Origin: Promicromonospora sp042731755
GTDB taxonomy: Bacteria; Actinomycetota; Actinomycetes; Actinomycetales; Cellulomonadaceae
DNA: 64,000 nt
NCBI RefSeq assembly: GCF_042731755.1
Contig: NZ_JBHWLR010000001.1
Coordinates: 124,001 to 188,000 of the forward strand
Direction of reading: 5' to 3'
Shown here in pieces: positions 25,314 through 33,845 of the stretch. The notes below the pieces were generated by a model, which was not told the origin of the DNA, ran no database searches, and worked only from the letters and a program-made list of their open reading frames with translations. The translations under genes were made by a program, and so were the position numbers. Within the stretch, counting starts at the first letter, position 1. The number at the start of each line of letters is the position of its first letter.

Positions 25314-25835
25314 GTGCATCTCAACCCTTACGGCGAGTACGCCGTGCTGCTCGCGGCGTCCCTCGCCAACAACTGGCCGGACGACCGGGCGGGCATCGAG
25401 GCCCGCACGCGCGAGTTCGGCATGACCATGACGTTCCTGGAGGCGCCGGAGGACCACGCGCGCTCGCGCGAGGCGATCGACGACTGGCTGCGTGTCGTGG
25501 ACACCCCCGACCCGGCCGACCGGGCCGCGCTGCTGAACGCCCAGATGGCCGCCGTCGCCGCCTACCCCCGGCTCACGAATCACGACGGGGAGGACTGGCA
25601 CCTGCACTACCGGGACGACAACCAGGTGCTGTCCGCGGTGCTGCGCGCCGTGATCGGCGTGGGCACCTCGCTGCACCTCGTCACCCGCGGCATGCACCGG
25701 CTCCGGCGGTGCGCCTCGGGGCCGTGCACGAACGTGGTGGTCGACGTGACCCGCAACGGGCGGCAGCGGTACTGCTCCGTGCGTTGCGCCAACCGGGCAG
25801 CGGTGCGCCGGCACCGGGAGCGGGCGGTCCCGTAG
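25314..25835 (+). CDS. CGNR zinc-finger transcriptional regulator (ABATE domain)
   Basis: 173 residues. The N-terminal alpha/beta region contains LAASLANNWPDD and the conserved LL(N)xQ helix of the putative stress-sensing ABATE domain. The C-terminal 45 residues form the CGNR finger, RRCASGPCTNVVVDVTRNGRQRYCS with the C-x4-C and C-x3-C ligands and a basic end (RRHRERAVP). In the family this is a DNA-binding, ligand-controlled regulator. GTG 25314 is the only start that keeps the conserved HLNPYG opening; no ribosome site precedes it, and TGTAAT ends 6 nt upstream, compatible with a leaderless mRNA. Confidence 0.82.
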   Translation: MHLNPYGEYAVLLAASLANNWPDDRAGIEARTREFGMTMTFLEAPEDHARSREAIDDWLRVVDTPDPADRAALLNAQMAAVAAYPRLTNHDGEDWHLHYRDDNQVLSAVLRAVIGVGTSLHLVTRGMHRLRRCASGPCTNVVVDVTRNGRQRYCSVRCANRAAVRRHRERAVP

Positions 25836-25880
25836 GTCCGGCGGTCCTGTCCGTCCGGCGCCCAGCCGACGTCAAGCACT

Positions 25881-25896
25881 CTCGGAGAACTCCGAG
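25881..25896. promoter_or_regulatory. 16-bp perfect palindrome between CGNR and phosphodiester glycosidase genes
   Basis: CTCGGAG-AA-CTCCGAG. The two-base loop is too small for a normal terminator, so an operator is as likely. It is 45 bp after the CGNR stop and 47 bp before the next start. Confidence 0.35.
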
Positions 25897-25942
25897 CCGC
25901 CCCAGGGCGCGGGCATAGGGCGACCACGTTCCATCGGTTCGC

Positions 25943-26896
25943 ATGAGCACACCGAACCGCCCCGCACGACGCCGCCGCCGGATCGCGCTCGCGATCACCG
26001 TCGGACTCCTCCTGCCGGCCGCCGGGGGCGCGGCCTGGGCCGCCGACCGGTTCCTCGTTGAGCACGTCGAGATCTCCGACGTCTCCGCCTACGAGGCCGA
26101 GCAGGGAACCGCCGCCGCGACCGACGACGGCGCAGACGCGGAGGCGACCGTCACGGACGACTCCTACACGTCGGACGACACGGGGATCACCGTCAGCCAG
26201 GTCAGCACCGGCGAGGGCGACGACACCGTCACCTACTACGTGGCCGACGTCCAGGTCGACGACGCGACCCAGCTCCGCTCCGCGTTCGCGCAGGACGAGT
26301 TCGGCACCAACATCACCGACGAGACCAGCGACATCGCCGACGACGTGGGCGCGGTGCTCGCCGTCAACGGCGACTACTACGGGTTCCGGGACACGGGCAT
26401 CGTGATCCGCAACGGCGTGGTCTACCGCGACGACGGCGCCCGCGAGGGCCTCGCGTTCTACACCGACGGCCACGCCGAGGTCTACGACGAGACCACCACC
26501 ACGGCGGACGAGCTCGTCGCGGACGGCGTGTGGAACACCGTCTCCTTCGGCCCCGCGCTCGTCGAGGACGGGGCGATCGTCGACGGGATCGAGGACGTCG
26601 AGGTCGACACCAACGTCGGCAACCACTCCATCCAGGGCGAGCAGCCGCGCACCGCGATCGGCGTGATCGACGACAACCACTACGTGATCGTCGTGGTCGA
26701 CGGGCGGCAGGAGGGCTACAGCCGCGGCGTCACCCTCACCGAGCTCGCGCAGATCATGACCGGCCTCGGGGCCACCACCGCGTACAACCTCGACGGCGGG
26801 GGATCCTCCACGCTGTGGTTCGACGGCGAGGTGGTCAACCAGCCGTCCAACGGGGGCGAGCGCGCCACGTCCGACATCCTGTACGTGGCGGGGTGA
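25943..26896 (+). CDS. Membrane-anchored/secreted phosphodiester glycosidase (NAGPA domain)
   Basis: 317 residues: basic leader RRRRR, one hydrophobic segment (about residues 13-35; signal or anchor), a 60-residue acidic Asp/Thr-rich stalk, then a NAGPA-type domain. Recognisable family segments are AVLAVNGDYYGFRDTGIVIRNGVVYRD, GEQPRTAIGVIDDNHYVIVVVDGR and YNLDGGGSST near the C-terminus. The family removes GlcNAc from phosphodiesters (the eukaryotic uncovering enzyme) or acts on bacterial wall/exopolysaccharide phosphodiesters. It is translationally coupled (GTGA overlap) to the GT2-GtrA gene, suggesting a joint role in envelope glycan phosphodiester metabolism. No Shine-Dalgarno before ATG 25943. 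Confidence 0.83.
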   Translation: MSTPNRPARRRRRIALAITVGLLLPAAGGAAWAADRFLVEHVEISDVSAYEAEQGTAAATDDGADAEATVTDDSYTSDDTGITVSQVSTGEGDDTVTYYVADVQVDDATQLRSAFAQDEFGTNITDETSDIADDVGAVLAVNGDYYGFRDTGIVIRNGVVYRDDGAREGLAFYTDGHAEVYDETTTTADELVADGVWNTVSFGPALVEDGAIVDGIEDVEVDTNVGNHSIQGEQPRTAIGVIDDNHYVIVVVDGRQEGYSRGVTLTELAQIMTGLGATTAYNLDGGGSSTLWFDGEVVNQPSNGGERATSDILYVAG

Positions 26897-28005
26897 GCGC
26901 CGTGCACCCCGGCCCGAGCCCCGCCATGACGCCCACCGTCGTCGTCCCCGCCTACCGCCCCGACGCCCGGCTCCTGGACCTGCTGGACGGCCTCGCCGCC
27001 CGCGGCCTCACCGACGTCCTCGTGGTCGACGACGGCTCCGGGCCGGCGTTCGCCGACGTGTTCGTCGCCGCCCAGGCCCGGGGCCACACCGTGCTGCGGC
27101 ACGACCGCAACCGCGGCAAGGGCGCGGCCCTGCGCACCGCGTTCACACGCCTGCTCGCCGGGCCCGGCACCCCCGTCGTCACCGCCGACGCCGACGGCCA
27201 GCACACCCCGGACGGCGTCCGCGCCGTCGCCGACGCCCTGGTCGCGGGGGCCGGCGACGTCGTGCTCGGCGTCCGTTCCTTCACCGGGCCGGACGTGCCC
27301 CTGCGCAGCCGCGTCGGCAACGCCGTCAGCGCCCACGCGTTCCGGCTCGCCACCGGCGTGCGCCTGCCCGACACCCAGACCGGCCTGCGCGGCTACGCGC
27401 CCGACCTGCTGCCGCGCCTCCTGGCCGTGCCCGGCGACCGGTTCGAGTACGAGCAGCGCGTGCTCCTGCGGGTCACCCGCTGGCCCGTCCGCCTCGCCCA
27501 GGTGCCGATCGCCACCGTCTACCTCGACCGCAACGGCTCCTCGCACTTCCGCCCCCTGCACGACTCCGTGAGCGTGCTCGGCCCGCTGCTCGCCTTCGGG
27601 GCCTCCGGCCTGACGGCGTTCGCCGTCGACGCCGCGCTCCTCCTGGCCCTCCAGGCGCTCACCGGTTCGCTCCTCGTCGGCGTCGTCGGCGCCCGCATCG
27701 TCTCGGCCAGCGTGAACTACCTGGTCAACCGCCACCTCGTCTTCCGTGCCGGACGCCGCGCCCCCGCCCGGCGGTCCGCCGTGCAGTACGCGGCGCTCGC
27801 GGGGCTGCTGCTCGCCGCGAGCTACGGCATGCTCGACGCCCTGACCGGCAGCCTCGGCGTGCCGCTCGTCGCGGCCAAGGTCGTCACCGACGCGACGCTG
27901 TTCCTCGCGGCCTACACCGTGCAGCGGCACGTGGTGTTCGCGGGGGAGGGTGAAGTGCCGGCGGACCCGGGAACTAGGACAGCGGTTGTCCTCCACCGCG
28001 CCTAG
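26893..28005 (+). CDS. GT2 polyprenyl-phosphate glycosyltransferase fused to GtrA-type flippase domain
   Basis: 370 residues. The N-terminal GT2 domain carries VVVPAYRPD, LVVDDGSG, GKGAALRTA and the DXD-like TADADGQH, then SRVGNAVSAHAF and TQTGLRGY, the dolichyl/undecaprenyl-phosphate glycosyltransferase pattern. From about residue 230 come four membrane helices of a GtrA domain, which in the family moves lipid-linked sugar across the membrane. The chain is one fused polypeptide. GTG 26893 overlaps the preceding TGA (GTGA), so translation is coupled; ATG 26926 is an internal alternative. It likely makes and exports a lipid-linked sugar for envelope decoration. Confidence 0.87.
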   Translation: MSAVHPGPSPAMTPTVVVPAYRPDARLLDLLDGLAARGLTDVLVVDDGSGPAFADVFVAAQARGHTVLRHDRNRGKGAALRTAFTRLLAGPGTPVVTADADGQHTPDGVRAVADALVAGAGDVVLGVRSFTGPDVPLRSRVGNAVSAHAFRLATGVRLPDTQTGLRGYAPDLLPRLLAVPGDRFEYEQRVLLRVTRWPVRLAQVPIATVYLDRNGSSHFRPLHDSVSVLGPLLAFGASGLTAFAVDAALLLALQALTGSLLVGVVGARIVSASVNYLVNRHLVFRAGRRAPARRSAVQYAALAGLLLAASYGMLDALTGSLGVPLVAAKVVTDATLFLAAYTVQRHVVFAGEGEVPADPGTRTAVVLHRA

Positions 28006-28015
28006 CGTGGCGGGC

Positions 28016-28420
28016 ATGGACCAGATCGAGCTGTTGCAGCCAGAAGGACTCGTGAAGAGCCCCGCCTTCAGCCACGTCGCCGTCGTCCCGCCCGGGGCCA
28101 CGACGATCCACGTGGGCGGGCAGAACGCCGTCGACGCGACCGGTCAGCTGGTCGGCGGCGACGACGTCGGGGCGCAGACCCAGCGGGTCATGGAGAATGT
28201 GACCACGGCGCTCGCCGCCGCCGGAGCCGGCGTCGAGCACCTGGTGAGCGTCACCGTCGTGCTCGTCGAGGGCGTCGACATCAACGCCGCCTACGGCGCC
28301 GCGTCCGCCTCGCTCGCCGGGCTGTCCGAGCCGCCGCTCGTCATGGGCATGTTCGTCCGCGGGCTCGGCGTGCCGGGCGCGCTGGTCGAGGTGTCGGCGC
28401 TCGCGGCCGTGGTGCGCTGA
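28016..28420 (+). CDS. RidA/YjgF-family deaminase-like protein
   Basis: 134 residues, the size of one Rid domain. It shows VGGQNAVDATGQLVGG, QTQRVMENVTTALAAAGA and the C-terminal GALVEVSALA of the family. Canonical RidA enzymes hydrolyse enamine/imine intermediates from PLP enzymes and need an Arg near position 105; here the matching region reads GMFVRGLGVPGALVEVSA, with an Arg close to it, so activity is possible but not assured. TAGCGT (28003-28008) ends 7 nt before the ATG and overlaps the upstream stop codon. Its last 130 bp are antisense to the convergent membrane-protein gene. Confidence 0.85.
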   Translation: MDQIELLQPEGLVKSPAFSHVAVVPPGATTIHVGGQNAVDATGQLVGGDDVGAQTQRVMENVTTALAAAGAGVEHLVSVTVVLVEGVDINAAYGAASASLAGLSEPPLVMGMFVRGLGVPGALVEVSALAAVVR

Positions 28421-29319
28421 TCGACGTCGCCGTCGCTGCCGGTCTCGGCGTCGGCCCGGTCGCGCGTCCGGGCGACCCCGACCGCCACGCCGACTGCCAG
28501 GGCCACCAGCCAGAGCAGCCCGAGCCAGTGGAGGATGATCAGGTGGGAGCCCGGCTCCGCGAAGGCCGCCCGGAACACGTCCCAGGCGATCATCAGCGGC
28601 CCGTCCGGGCTGGCGGTCAGCCAGGCGGCGCCGGGGTAGACCGAGCTCGCCGCCATGTAGAGCGCGGGGGCGGCCGACTGCGCCACCCAGAACATCAGCA
28701 GCGCCGGGACCCACGACAGCCACGACCAGCGGCTCCGCGTGACGCTGACGCCGAGCACCACGCCGAGGAGCACGAACACGACCACGGAGACCGCGTTCGC
28801 GAGGCCCGGCCCGCCGGCGCGCAGGCCGCTGGTGGCGAGGTTCAGGACGTCCTGCGCGAAGAACACCGGGGCCGCGAGCCAGAACCCGCGCAGCCACACG
28901 GGCCCGAGCACGGCGAACAGGCCCGCGAGGAGGCCGAGCAGCGACGCGGCCAGAGCGACGAGGAAGGTCGCCTGCGCCACCACGGTCCCCGCGGAGCCCG
29001 CGCGCCACGTGGTCGCGAGCAGCGCGTCGAGGTGCTGGGCCTGGCCGATCAGCCAGATCGCGCCCGCCACGACGACGATCCCCAGGGCGCCGGCGCCCGC
29101 CGCCCAGCGGGGCCGCGAGCTGAGCCACGACGTGCAGAGCGCGGCGGCCGCGCCGGCGAAGGCCACCGTCGCGACGGCCGAGGCCTCGGGCATGCTCGGC
29201 GTGGAGACCGCGGCGAGCAGGGCCGCCTGCGGGCCCGCTCCCACCACCAGCCACGTCACCGGTGCGATGAGCAGGAAGAACCAGGGCGAGATCCGTACAC
29301 GCCGGGTGGTCGTCGACAT
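28291..29319 (-). CDS. Polytopic membrane protein of unknown function
   Basis: 342 residues with about eight hydrophobic helices between residues 10 and 280, Trp/Ala-rich loops (SVYPGAAWLTASPDG) and a 55-residue hydrophilic, Ser/Thr/Pro-rich C-tail. No transporter or enzyme signature is recognised. The C-tail from about residue 300 is encoded opposite the end of the Rid gene; no earlier in-frame stop exists, so the 130-bp overlap is real if the sequence is correct. ATG at 29319 lacks a clear ribosome site. Confidence 0.65.
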   Translation of the reverse strand: MSTTTRRVRISPWFFLLIAPVTWLVVGAGPQAALLAAVSTPSMPEASAVATVAFAGAAAALCTSWLSSRPRWAAGAGALGIVVVAGAIWLIGQAQHLDALLATTWRAGSAGTVVAQATFLVALAASLLGLLAGLFAVLGPVWLRGFWLAAPVFFAQDVLNLATSGLRAGGPGLANAVSVVVFVLLGVVLGVSVTRSRWSWLSWVPALLMFWVAQSAAPALYMAASSVYPGAAWLTASPDGPLMIAWDVFRAAFAEPGSHLIILHWLGLLWLVALAVGVAVGVARTRDRADAETGSDGDVDQRTTAASADTSTSAPGTPSPRTNMPMTSGGSDSPASEADAAP

Positions 29320-29452
29320 GCGGCGGATTGTTTCACACAGTTCGGGTGGAAGATCCTATTTGTCCCATCCGACATCCCGTACGACGGGCCCGGCGGCGGG
29401 CGCCCGCGGTGCGAGGCAGGATCAGAGAAGCGGTACCGACCTGGAGGACGTC

Positions 29453-30346
29453 ATGGCTGACACACCCACCACGCCCCGGACCTACCCGCACGGCGTGCCG
29501 AGCTGGATCGACCTGGAGACGCCGGACGTCGACGCGGCGCTGCGGTTCTACGGTGACCTCTTCGGCTGGAGGTTCACCGAGATGCTCCCGCCCGGCGCGC
29601 CCGAGCGCTACGTGGTCGCGTCGCTGGACGGCACGGACGCGACCACGGTCGCCGCGATCGCCACCCCCTCCGCCGGCCTCGACGGCGAGGTCGCGTGGCA
29701 CACCTACGTCGCGGTGGACGACGTCGACGCGGCGGTCGCGCGCGTCACCGAGCTGGGCGGCTTCGTCAGCTCGGGGCCGGAGGACGTGGGGCCGCCCGGT
29801 GAGCCCGTCGGGCGGATGGCGCGGATCGTCGACCCGCAGGGCGCGCCCAGCCGGCTCGTCCAGGCGGGCACCCGCCCCGGCGCGCAGGCCGTCAACGCCC
29901 CGAACACGTGGAACTTCAGCAACCTGTCCACGCCGGACCTGGACGACGCGCTGCGGTTCTACGGCCCGCTCCTGGGCTGGGTGCACGACGACGAGCTCGG
30001 GGCCGGCATGGCGCGCGTCCCCGGGTACGGCGATCACCTGGCCAGCACCTCCGACCCCGACATCTACGAGCGGCAGCACGGCTCGCCGTCCGGCTTCGCC
30101 GACGTCGCGGCCGGGATCCTGCGGGCCGACGGCCCGGCGGCCTGGTCGGTGTCCTTCTCCGTCGCGGACCGGGACGCGTCGATCGCCGCCGCGCAGCGGG
30201 CCGGCGCCACGGTCCTGTCCACGCAGGACACCGAGTGGAGCAAGGAGGCGGTGATCCGCGACCCGTTCGGCGCCGAGCTCGTGCTCTCCCAGTTCGACCC
30301 GCCGGACTGGTTCCGCGAGGCCGAGCGGCAGACCCCGGAGGCCTGA
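29453..30346 (+). CDS. Two-domain VOC (glyoxalase/bleomycin-resistance fold) protein
   Basis: 297 residues containing two VOC modules, about residues 15-140 and 150-290. Each opens with the same pattern (WIDLETPDVDAALRFYGDLFGW and FSNLSTPDLDDALRFYGPLLGW), showing an internal duplication, and each ends in a D-P-x-G/F-G/A strand (IVDPQGAPSRL, IRDPFGAELVL). The metal site of glyoxalase I is not obvious, so the activity is open. Similar proteins occur widely in actinobacteria, some annotated as hydrolase or fosfomycin-resistance-like. CTGGAGGACGTC before ATG is a strong ribosome site. Its stop is 4 bp from the convergent rhamnosidase stop. Confidence 0.83.
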   Translation: MADTPTTPRTYPHGVPSWIDLETPDVDAALRFYGDLFGWRFTEMLPPGAPERYVVASLDGTDATTVAAIATPSAGLDGEVAWHTYVAVDDVDAAVARVTELGGFVSSGPEDVGPPGEPVGRMARIVDPQGAPSRLVQAGTRPGAQAVNAPNTWNFSNLSTPDLDDALRFYGPLLGWVHDDELGAGMARVPGYGDHLASTSDPDIYERQHGSPSGFADVAAGILRADGPAAWSVSFSVADRDASIAAAQRAGATVLSTQDTEWSKEAVIRDPFGAELVLSQFDPPDWFREAERQTPEA

Positions 30347-30350
30347 GGGG

Positions 30351-33300
30351 CTAGGCGACGAACGCATACCGGCCGGAGCCGACCCGCACCACGACCGCGC
30401 CGTCCTCCACCGAGACGCCCGCGACGCCCTCCGCGCGCCGCAGCGGTCGCCCCTGCTCGGTGACCGTCTCGGGGTCACCGACCGGGAGCCGCACCGTGGC
30501 CGTCGACCCCACGGGGATGGTCACGTCCAGCCAGAATCGGCCGCCCGCGCGCCGCCAGTCGCTCGCGACCGTGCCGAACGGCGTCCCGACGCTCGCGCTC
30601 GCCCGGTCCAGGTGCTCCGTGACCGCCGGGGCGATCGTGATGTCGCGGAACCCGGTCTCGGGCGAGGCCTGGATGCCCGCCACGTGCTGGTAGAACCAGT
30701 CGTCCACGGTGCCGAGGAAGTAGTGGCCGTAGGAGCGCGCCTCCCGTGACCAGTGCTCCCACATCGAGGTCGCGCCGCTCTCGATCATGTACCCCCAGCT
30801 CGGGTAGCCGGTCTGCACGGCGAGCTCGTAGGCCAGGTCCGCGTGCCCGTGCCGGGTCAGCACCGGAAGCAGCCACTTGGTGCCGAGCACGCCGGTGTTG
30901 AGCTTGGTGCCCTTGGCGCGGACGTCGGCCACGAGGCTGTCGACCACCCGGCGCGTGGTCGCGGCGTCCGGCACGAGCCCGAACTCCACGGCCAGCACGT
31001 TGTGCGTCTGCCGGTACCCGCGGTCCCCGTCGCCGCGGTAGTACCCGGCGTCGGCGTCGAGGAAGGCCTCGTTGAAGGCGGCCCGGATCGTGGCTGCGTT
31101 CCGGGCGAAGTGCTCGACGTCGGCGGCCTTGCCGAGGAATCCGGCGCTCCGGCGCATGAAGAGCGTCATCGAGTACAGGAAGGCGGTGGCGGAGACCCGC
31201 AGGTCCTCGGGCGCGTTGCCGCCCGCGGGGCTCGCCTCGGGGCTGACCCAGTCGCCGAGGCGCGCGTCGGGCACGACGCCGCCCTGGGACCTCTCGAACT
31301 CCAGGTCCGTGTACCGCTTCATGCCGTCGTAGCACTCGGCCAGCACGCGGGTGTCCCCGCCGTACTGGTAGAGCCACCAGGGGATCATCACGTACGCCGC
31401 ATGCCACGGCGGGCACACGCCCCACTCGCCCCAGTCGCCGGAGCTCGGCGCGATGACCAGCGGCCGGCCCTGCTCGTCCCGGGTCTCGTGCACGTCGCGC
31501 AGCCACTTGGCGAACAGCTCGTGCACGTCGAGGTTGAGCAGGAACATCTCCGTGCCGATGGCGGCGTCGCCGGTCCAGCCGTTCTTCTCGAACATGGGGG
31601 TGTCGGTCGGGATGCCGTGGATGTTGTTGGTCAGCGTGTCGACGACGGCCCGGTGGGTGCGGTTCATGATCGTGCTGGAGCTGTCGAACGACCCGGTCTC
31701 CGCGGCGGCCGTGTGCACCACCTGTGCGGTGAACGCGTCGAGCGGCGGCGGGCCGTCCTGCGGCCAGCCGGTCACCTCGATGTACTGGAACCCCTTGTAC
31801 GAGAAGCGCGGCTCCCATGTCTCCGGCTGCCCGGTGCCCGCCAGGGTGAGGCGGTCGGTCTGGAACCCCGCCTGGAACCCGCCGTTGTTGCTCAGGTTCA
31901 CGCGCCCGGCCGCGGTCAGCTTCTCGCCGTGGGCGGCCCGGACCGTCGCCCCGGCCGGCCCGGTCACGGAGTACCGCACCCAGCCCGCGAGCACCCGCGG
32001 GAACTTGACGACGTACACGCCCGCCGCGGGCTCGGTCACCTCGACGGCGGGCAGCGACTCGATCACCTCGATCGGCTGCTGACGCTGGTTGACGAGCACC
32101 CCGCGCGGGCCGGGCGCCACGGTGGCGGCAGCCCAACCGGCGTCGTCGAACCCGGCCGTGTCCCAGCCGGGCAGCGCGCGGCGGGCGTCGTAGGCCTCGC
32201 CGCCGTAGAGGTCGTCGAACACCGTCGGACCGTCGTGGACACGCCAGGTCGCGTCCGTGACCACGTGCTCGACGGCGCCCCCGGCGTACTCCAGGCGCAG
32301 CACCGCGCGCACCACGGGCTCGTCGCGCCAGGGCGGCGCCTCCCAGCGCCACACGTTGCCGCCCGTCATGCCGTAGAAGCCGCGGCCCAGCTCGATGCCC
32401 AGCGCGTTGCGGCCCCGGCGCAGCCCCTGGGTCAGGTCGGTCGCCGTGTACTGGACGGTGTCGTCGTAGTCGGTGAACCCCGGCGCGAGCACGCTGTTGT
32501 CGGCGGGCTCGCCGTTCAGCGACACGTTCGCGTACCCGCCCGCGGCCAGGTACAGCGTGGCGTTCCGCAGACCCGCCCGGACGTCGAGCTCGGTGCGGAG
32601 CAGCGGGGCCGGCAGCGGGTCCGGCGTCGGCAGCCGCACGCCGCGGCCCCACGGCCCCGAGCCGTAGGTCGCGATCTGCGTGGCCGGCGCCCAGGCGGAG
32701 TCGTCCAGGTCGGGCCGCGCGAAGTCGTCCTCGAACGCGGTGGCGGCCTTCCAGCCGCTCCCGGACGTGAGGGTCGACGTGGTCCCGTCCGAGTACGTCA
32801 GGCGGACGACGGCGAGCACCGCGCCCGCGCTCACCGCGTCGTTGGTGCCGCGCACGGCGAGCACCGTGGCGGCGCCGGGCTCTCCGGGTGTCCCGGGTGT
32901 CCCGGCGGGCAGGTCGACGGCGTGGAAGCGGGCCGCCTGCCAGCCGTTCTCGGCGGGCTCCGTGTCGCCCGCCTCGACGCCGTCGACCCAGAGCGTGTAC
33001 GAGTCGTCGGCCGTGATCAGCACCTCGGCCCGGGTGGCGTGCGCGCCGTCGGGCGCCGTGCGCGCGATCCGGAACGCGCGGTCCTGGCCCGGCAGCTCGC
33101 CCTCGGCCGCCCACATCCACGCGGCGCCGTCGAACCTCAGGTCCGTGACCTCGTCCGGGACGCGCTCGTTGCCGATCCACGCGGCGCCCGCCCAGTCGCG
33201 CTCGGCGTACAGCCCGGTGCGGAAGGCCGACGTCGTCGAGCCGGCCCCGTGCGTGGTCGCGACGTCGACCCGCCAGGCGTACTCCGTGGCGGCGCGCAGC

Positions 33301-33668
33301 TCGGGCCCGTCGTACTCGACGTTCGCCGACTCGCGGGACGGCACCACGCCGCTGTCCCACACGGTGCGGGAACCGGGGCCGCGGGTGCTGACCCGCAGCC
33401 GGTAGGACTCCTGCTCGACGCCGCGGCGGTCGGTCTCGACGGTCCAGGAGAACCGGGGGCGGTCCACGTCGATCCCGAGCGGAGTGGTCTTCTTCTCGAC
33501 GAGCGGGTCGGTCAGCCAGATCCGGCCGGGGCCGCCGGGCCGCGGCTCGTGCGCCGCGACGGCGTCGTCCGGCAGGGCGCCGGCGGTGCTCGCGGCACCG
33601 AGGGGGAGCGCGGCGGCGGTGGACGCCACGCCGGCGGTCTTGAGGAAGGTTCTGCGGTCGAGGGTCAT
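30351..33668 (-). CDS. Tat-exported GH78 alpha-L-rhamnosidase
   Basis: 1,105 residues. The N-terminus MTLDRRTFLKTAG is a textbook twin-arginine signal, cleaved after the A-rich stretch near residue 36. A fibronectin-like domain (about 55-140), beta domains, the Bac_rhamnosid N-domain with GGYANVSLNG, and the (alpha/alpha)6 barrel with MFEKNGWTGDA near residue 675 follow; the acidic residues there match the catalytic segment of GH78. C-terminal beta domain YGSHYFLG-like part begins near 985. It releases L-rhamnose from rhamnogalacturonan or glycosides outside the cell. ATG 33668 has TGGAGG upstream. A LacI-type operator lies 42 bp upstream. Confidence 0.92.
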   Translation of the reverse strand: MTLDRRTFLKTAGVASTAAALPLGAASTAGALPDDAVAAHEPRPGGPGRIWLTDPLVEKKTTPLGIDVDRPRFSWTVETDRRGVEQESYRLRVSTRGPGSRTVWDSGVVPSRESANVEYDGPELRAATEYAWRVDVATTHGAGSTTSAFRTGLYAERDWAGAAWIGNERVPDEVTDLRFDGAAWMWAAEGELPGQDRAFRIARTAPDGAHATRAEVLITADDSYTLWVDGVEAGDTEPAENGWQAARFHAVDLPAGTPGTPGEPGAATVLAVRGTNDAVSAGAVLAVVRLTYSDGTTSTLTSGSGWKAATAFEDDFARPDLDDSAWAPATQIATYGSGPWGRGVRLPTPDPLPAPLLRTELDVRAGLRNATLYLAAGGYANVSLNGEPADNSVLAPGFTDYDDTVQYTATDLTQGLRRGRNALGIELGRGFYGMTGGNVWRWEAPPWRDEPVVRAVLRLEYAGGAVEHVVTDATWRVHDGPTVFDDLYGGEAYDARRALPGWDTAGFDDAGWAAATVAPGPRGVLVNQRQQPIEVIESLPAVEVTEPAAGVYVVKFPRVLAGWVRYSVTGPAGATVRAAHGEKLTAAGRVNLSNNGGFQAGFQTDRLTLAGTGQPETWEPRFSYKGFQYIEVTGWPQDGPPPLDAFTAQVVHTAAAETGSFDSSSTIMNRTHRAVVDTLTNNIHGIPTDTPMFEKNGWTGDAAIGTEMFLLNLDVHELFAKWLRDVHETRDEQGRPLVIAPSSGDWGEWGVCPPWHAAYVMIPWWLYQYGGDTRVLAECYDGMKRYTDLEFERSQGGVVPDARLGDWVSPEASPAGGNAPEDLRVSATAFLYSMTLFMRRSAGFLGKAADVEHFARNAATIRAAFNEAFLDADAGYYRGDGDRGYRQTHNVLAVEFGLVPDAATTRRVVDSLVADVRAKGTKLNTGVLGTKWLLPVLTRHGHADLAYELAVQTGYPSWGYMIESGATSMWEHWSREARSYGHYFLGTVDDWFYQHVAGIQASPETGFRDITIAPAVTEHLDRASASVGTPFGTVASDWRRAGGRFWLDVTIPVGSTATVRLPVGDPETVTEQGRPLRRAEGVAGVSVEDGAVVVRVGSGRYAFVA

Positions 33669-33709
33669 GACGCCTCCAGGCAAGTGCGGTGTCGAGAGAA
33701 CGAGCTCCG

Positions 33710-33723
33710 TTGCAACGTTTCAA
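33710..33723. promoter_or_regulatory. LacI-family operator upstream of GH78 rhamnosidase
   Basis: TTGCAACGTTTCAA, a palindrome with one mismatch and the ACGT centre typical of LacI/PurR-class sites (TTGAAACGTTTCAA-like). It lies 41 bp upstream of the rhamnosidase start. Confidence 0.6.
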
Positions 33724-33783
33724 ACACGCGAGCGCCAGTGTAGGGGTGATTTGTCGCCCGGGACCAGGGTGGTGGTACGGCCG

Positions 33784-33836
33784 GACCATGCAGTTGCTGC
33801 CAGGGACGACGCCGTCCTGGCAGCAGGTGCATGGTC
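33784..33836 (-). terminator. Long hairpin after the FAD oxidase gene
   Basis: GACCATGCA (33784-33792) pairs with TGCATGGTC (33828-33836), and TGCTGCCAGG (33795-33804) with CCTGGCAGCA (33816-33825). Only a two-base imperfect step interrupts the stem, and the loop is 11 nt. It starts 10 bp after the stop of the minus-strand gene at 33846. No U-tract. Confidence 0.7.
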
Positions 33837-33845
33837 GGTCAGACG

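Noticed and set aside
33784..33836. Hairpin considered as an attachment site or IS inverted repeat
   Set aside because: No transposase, target duplication or second copy is present; position right after a stop fits a terminator.
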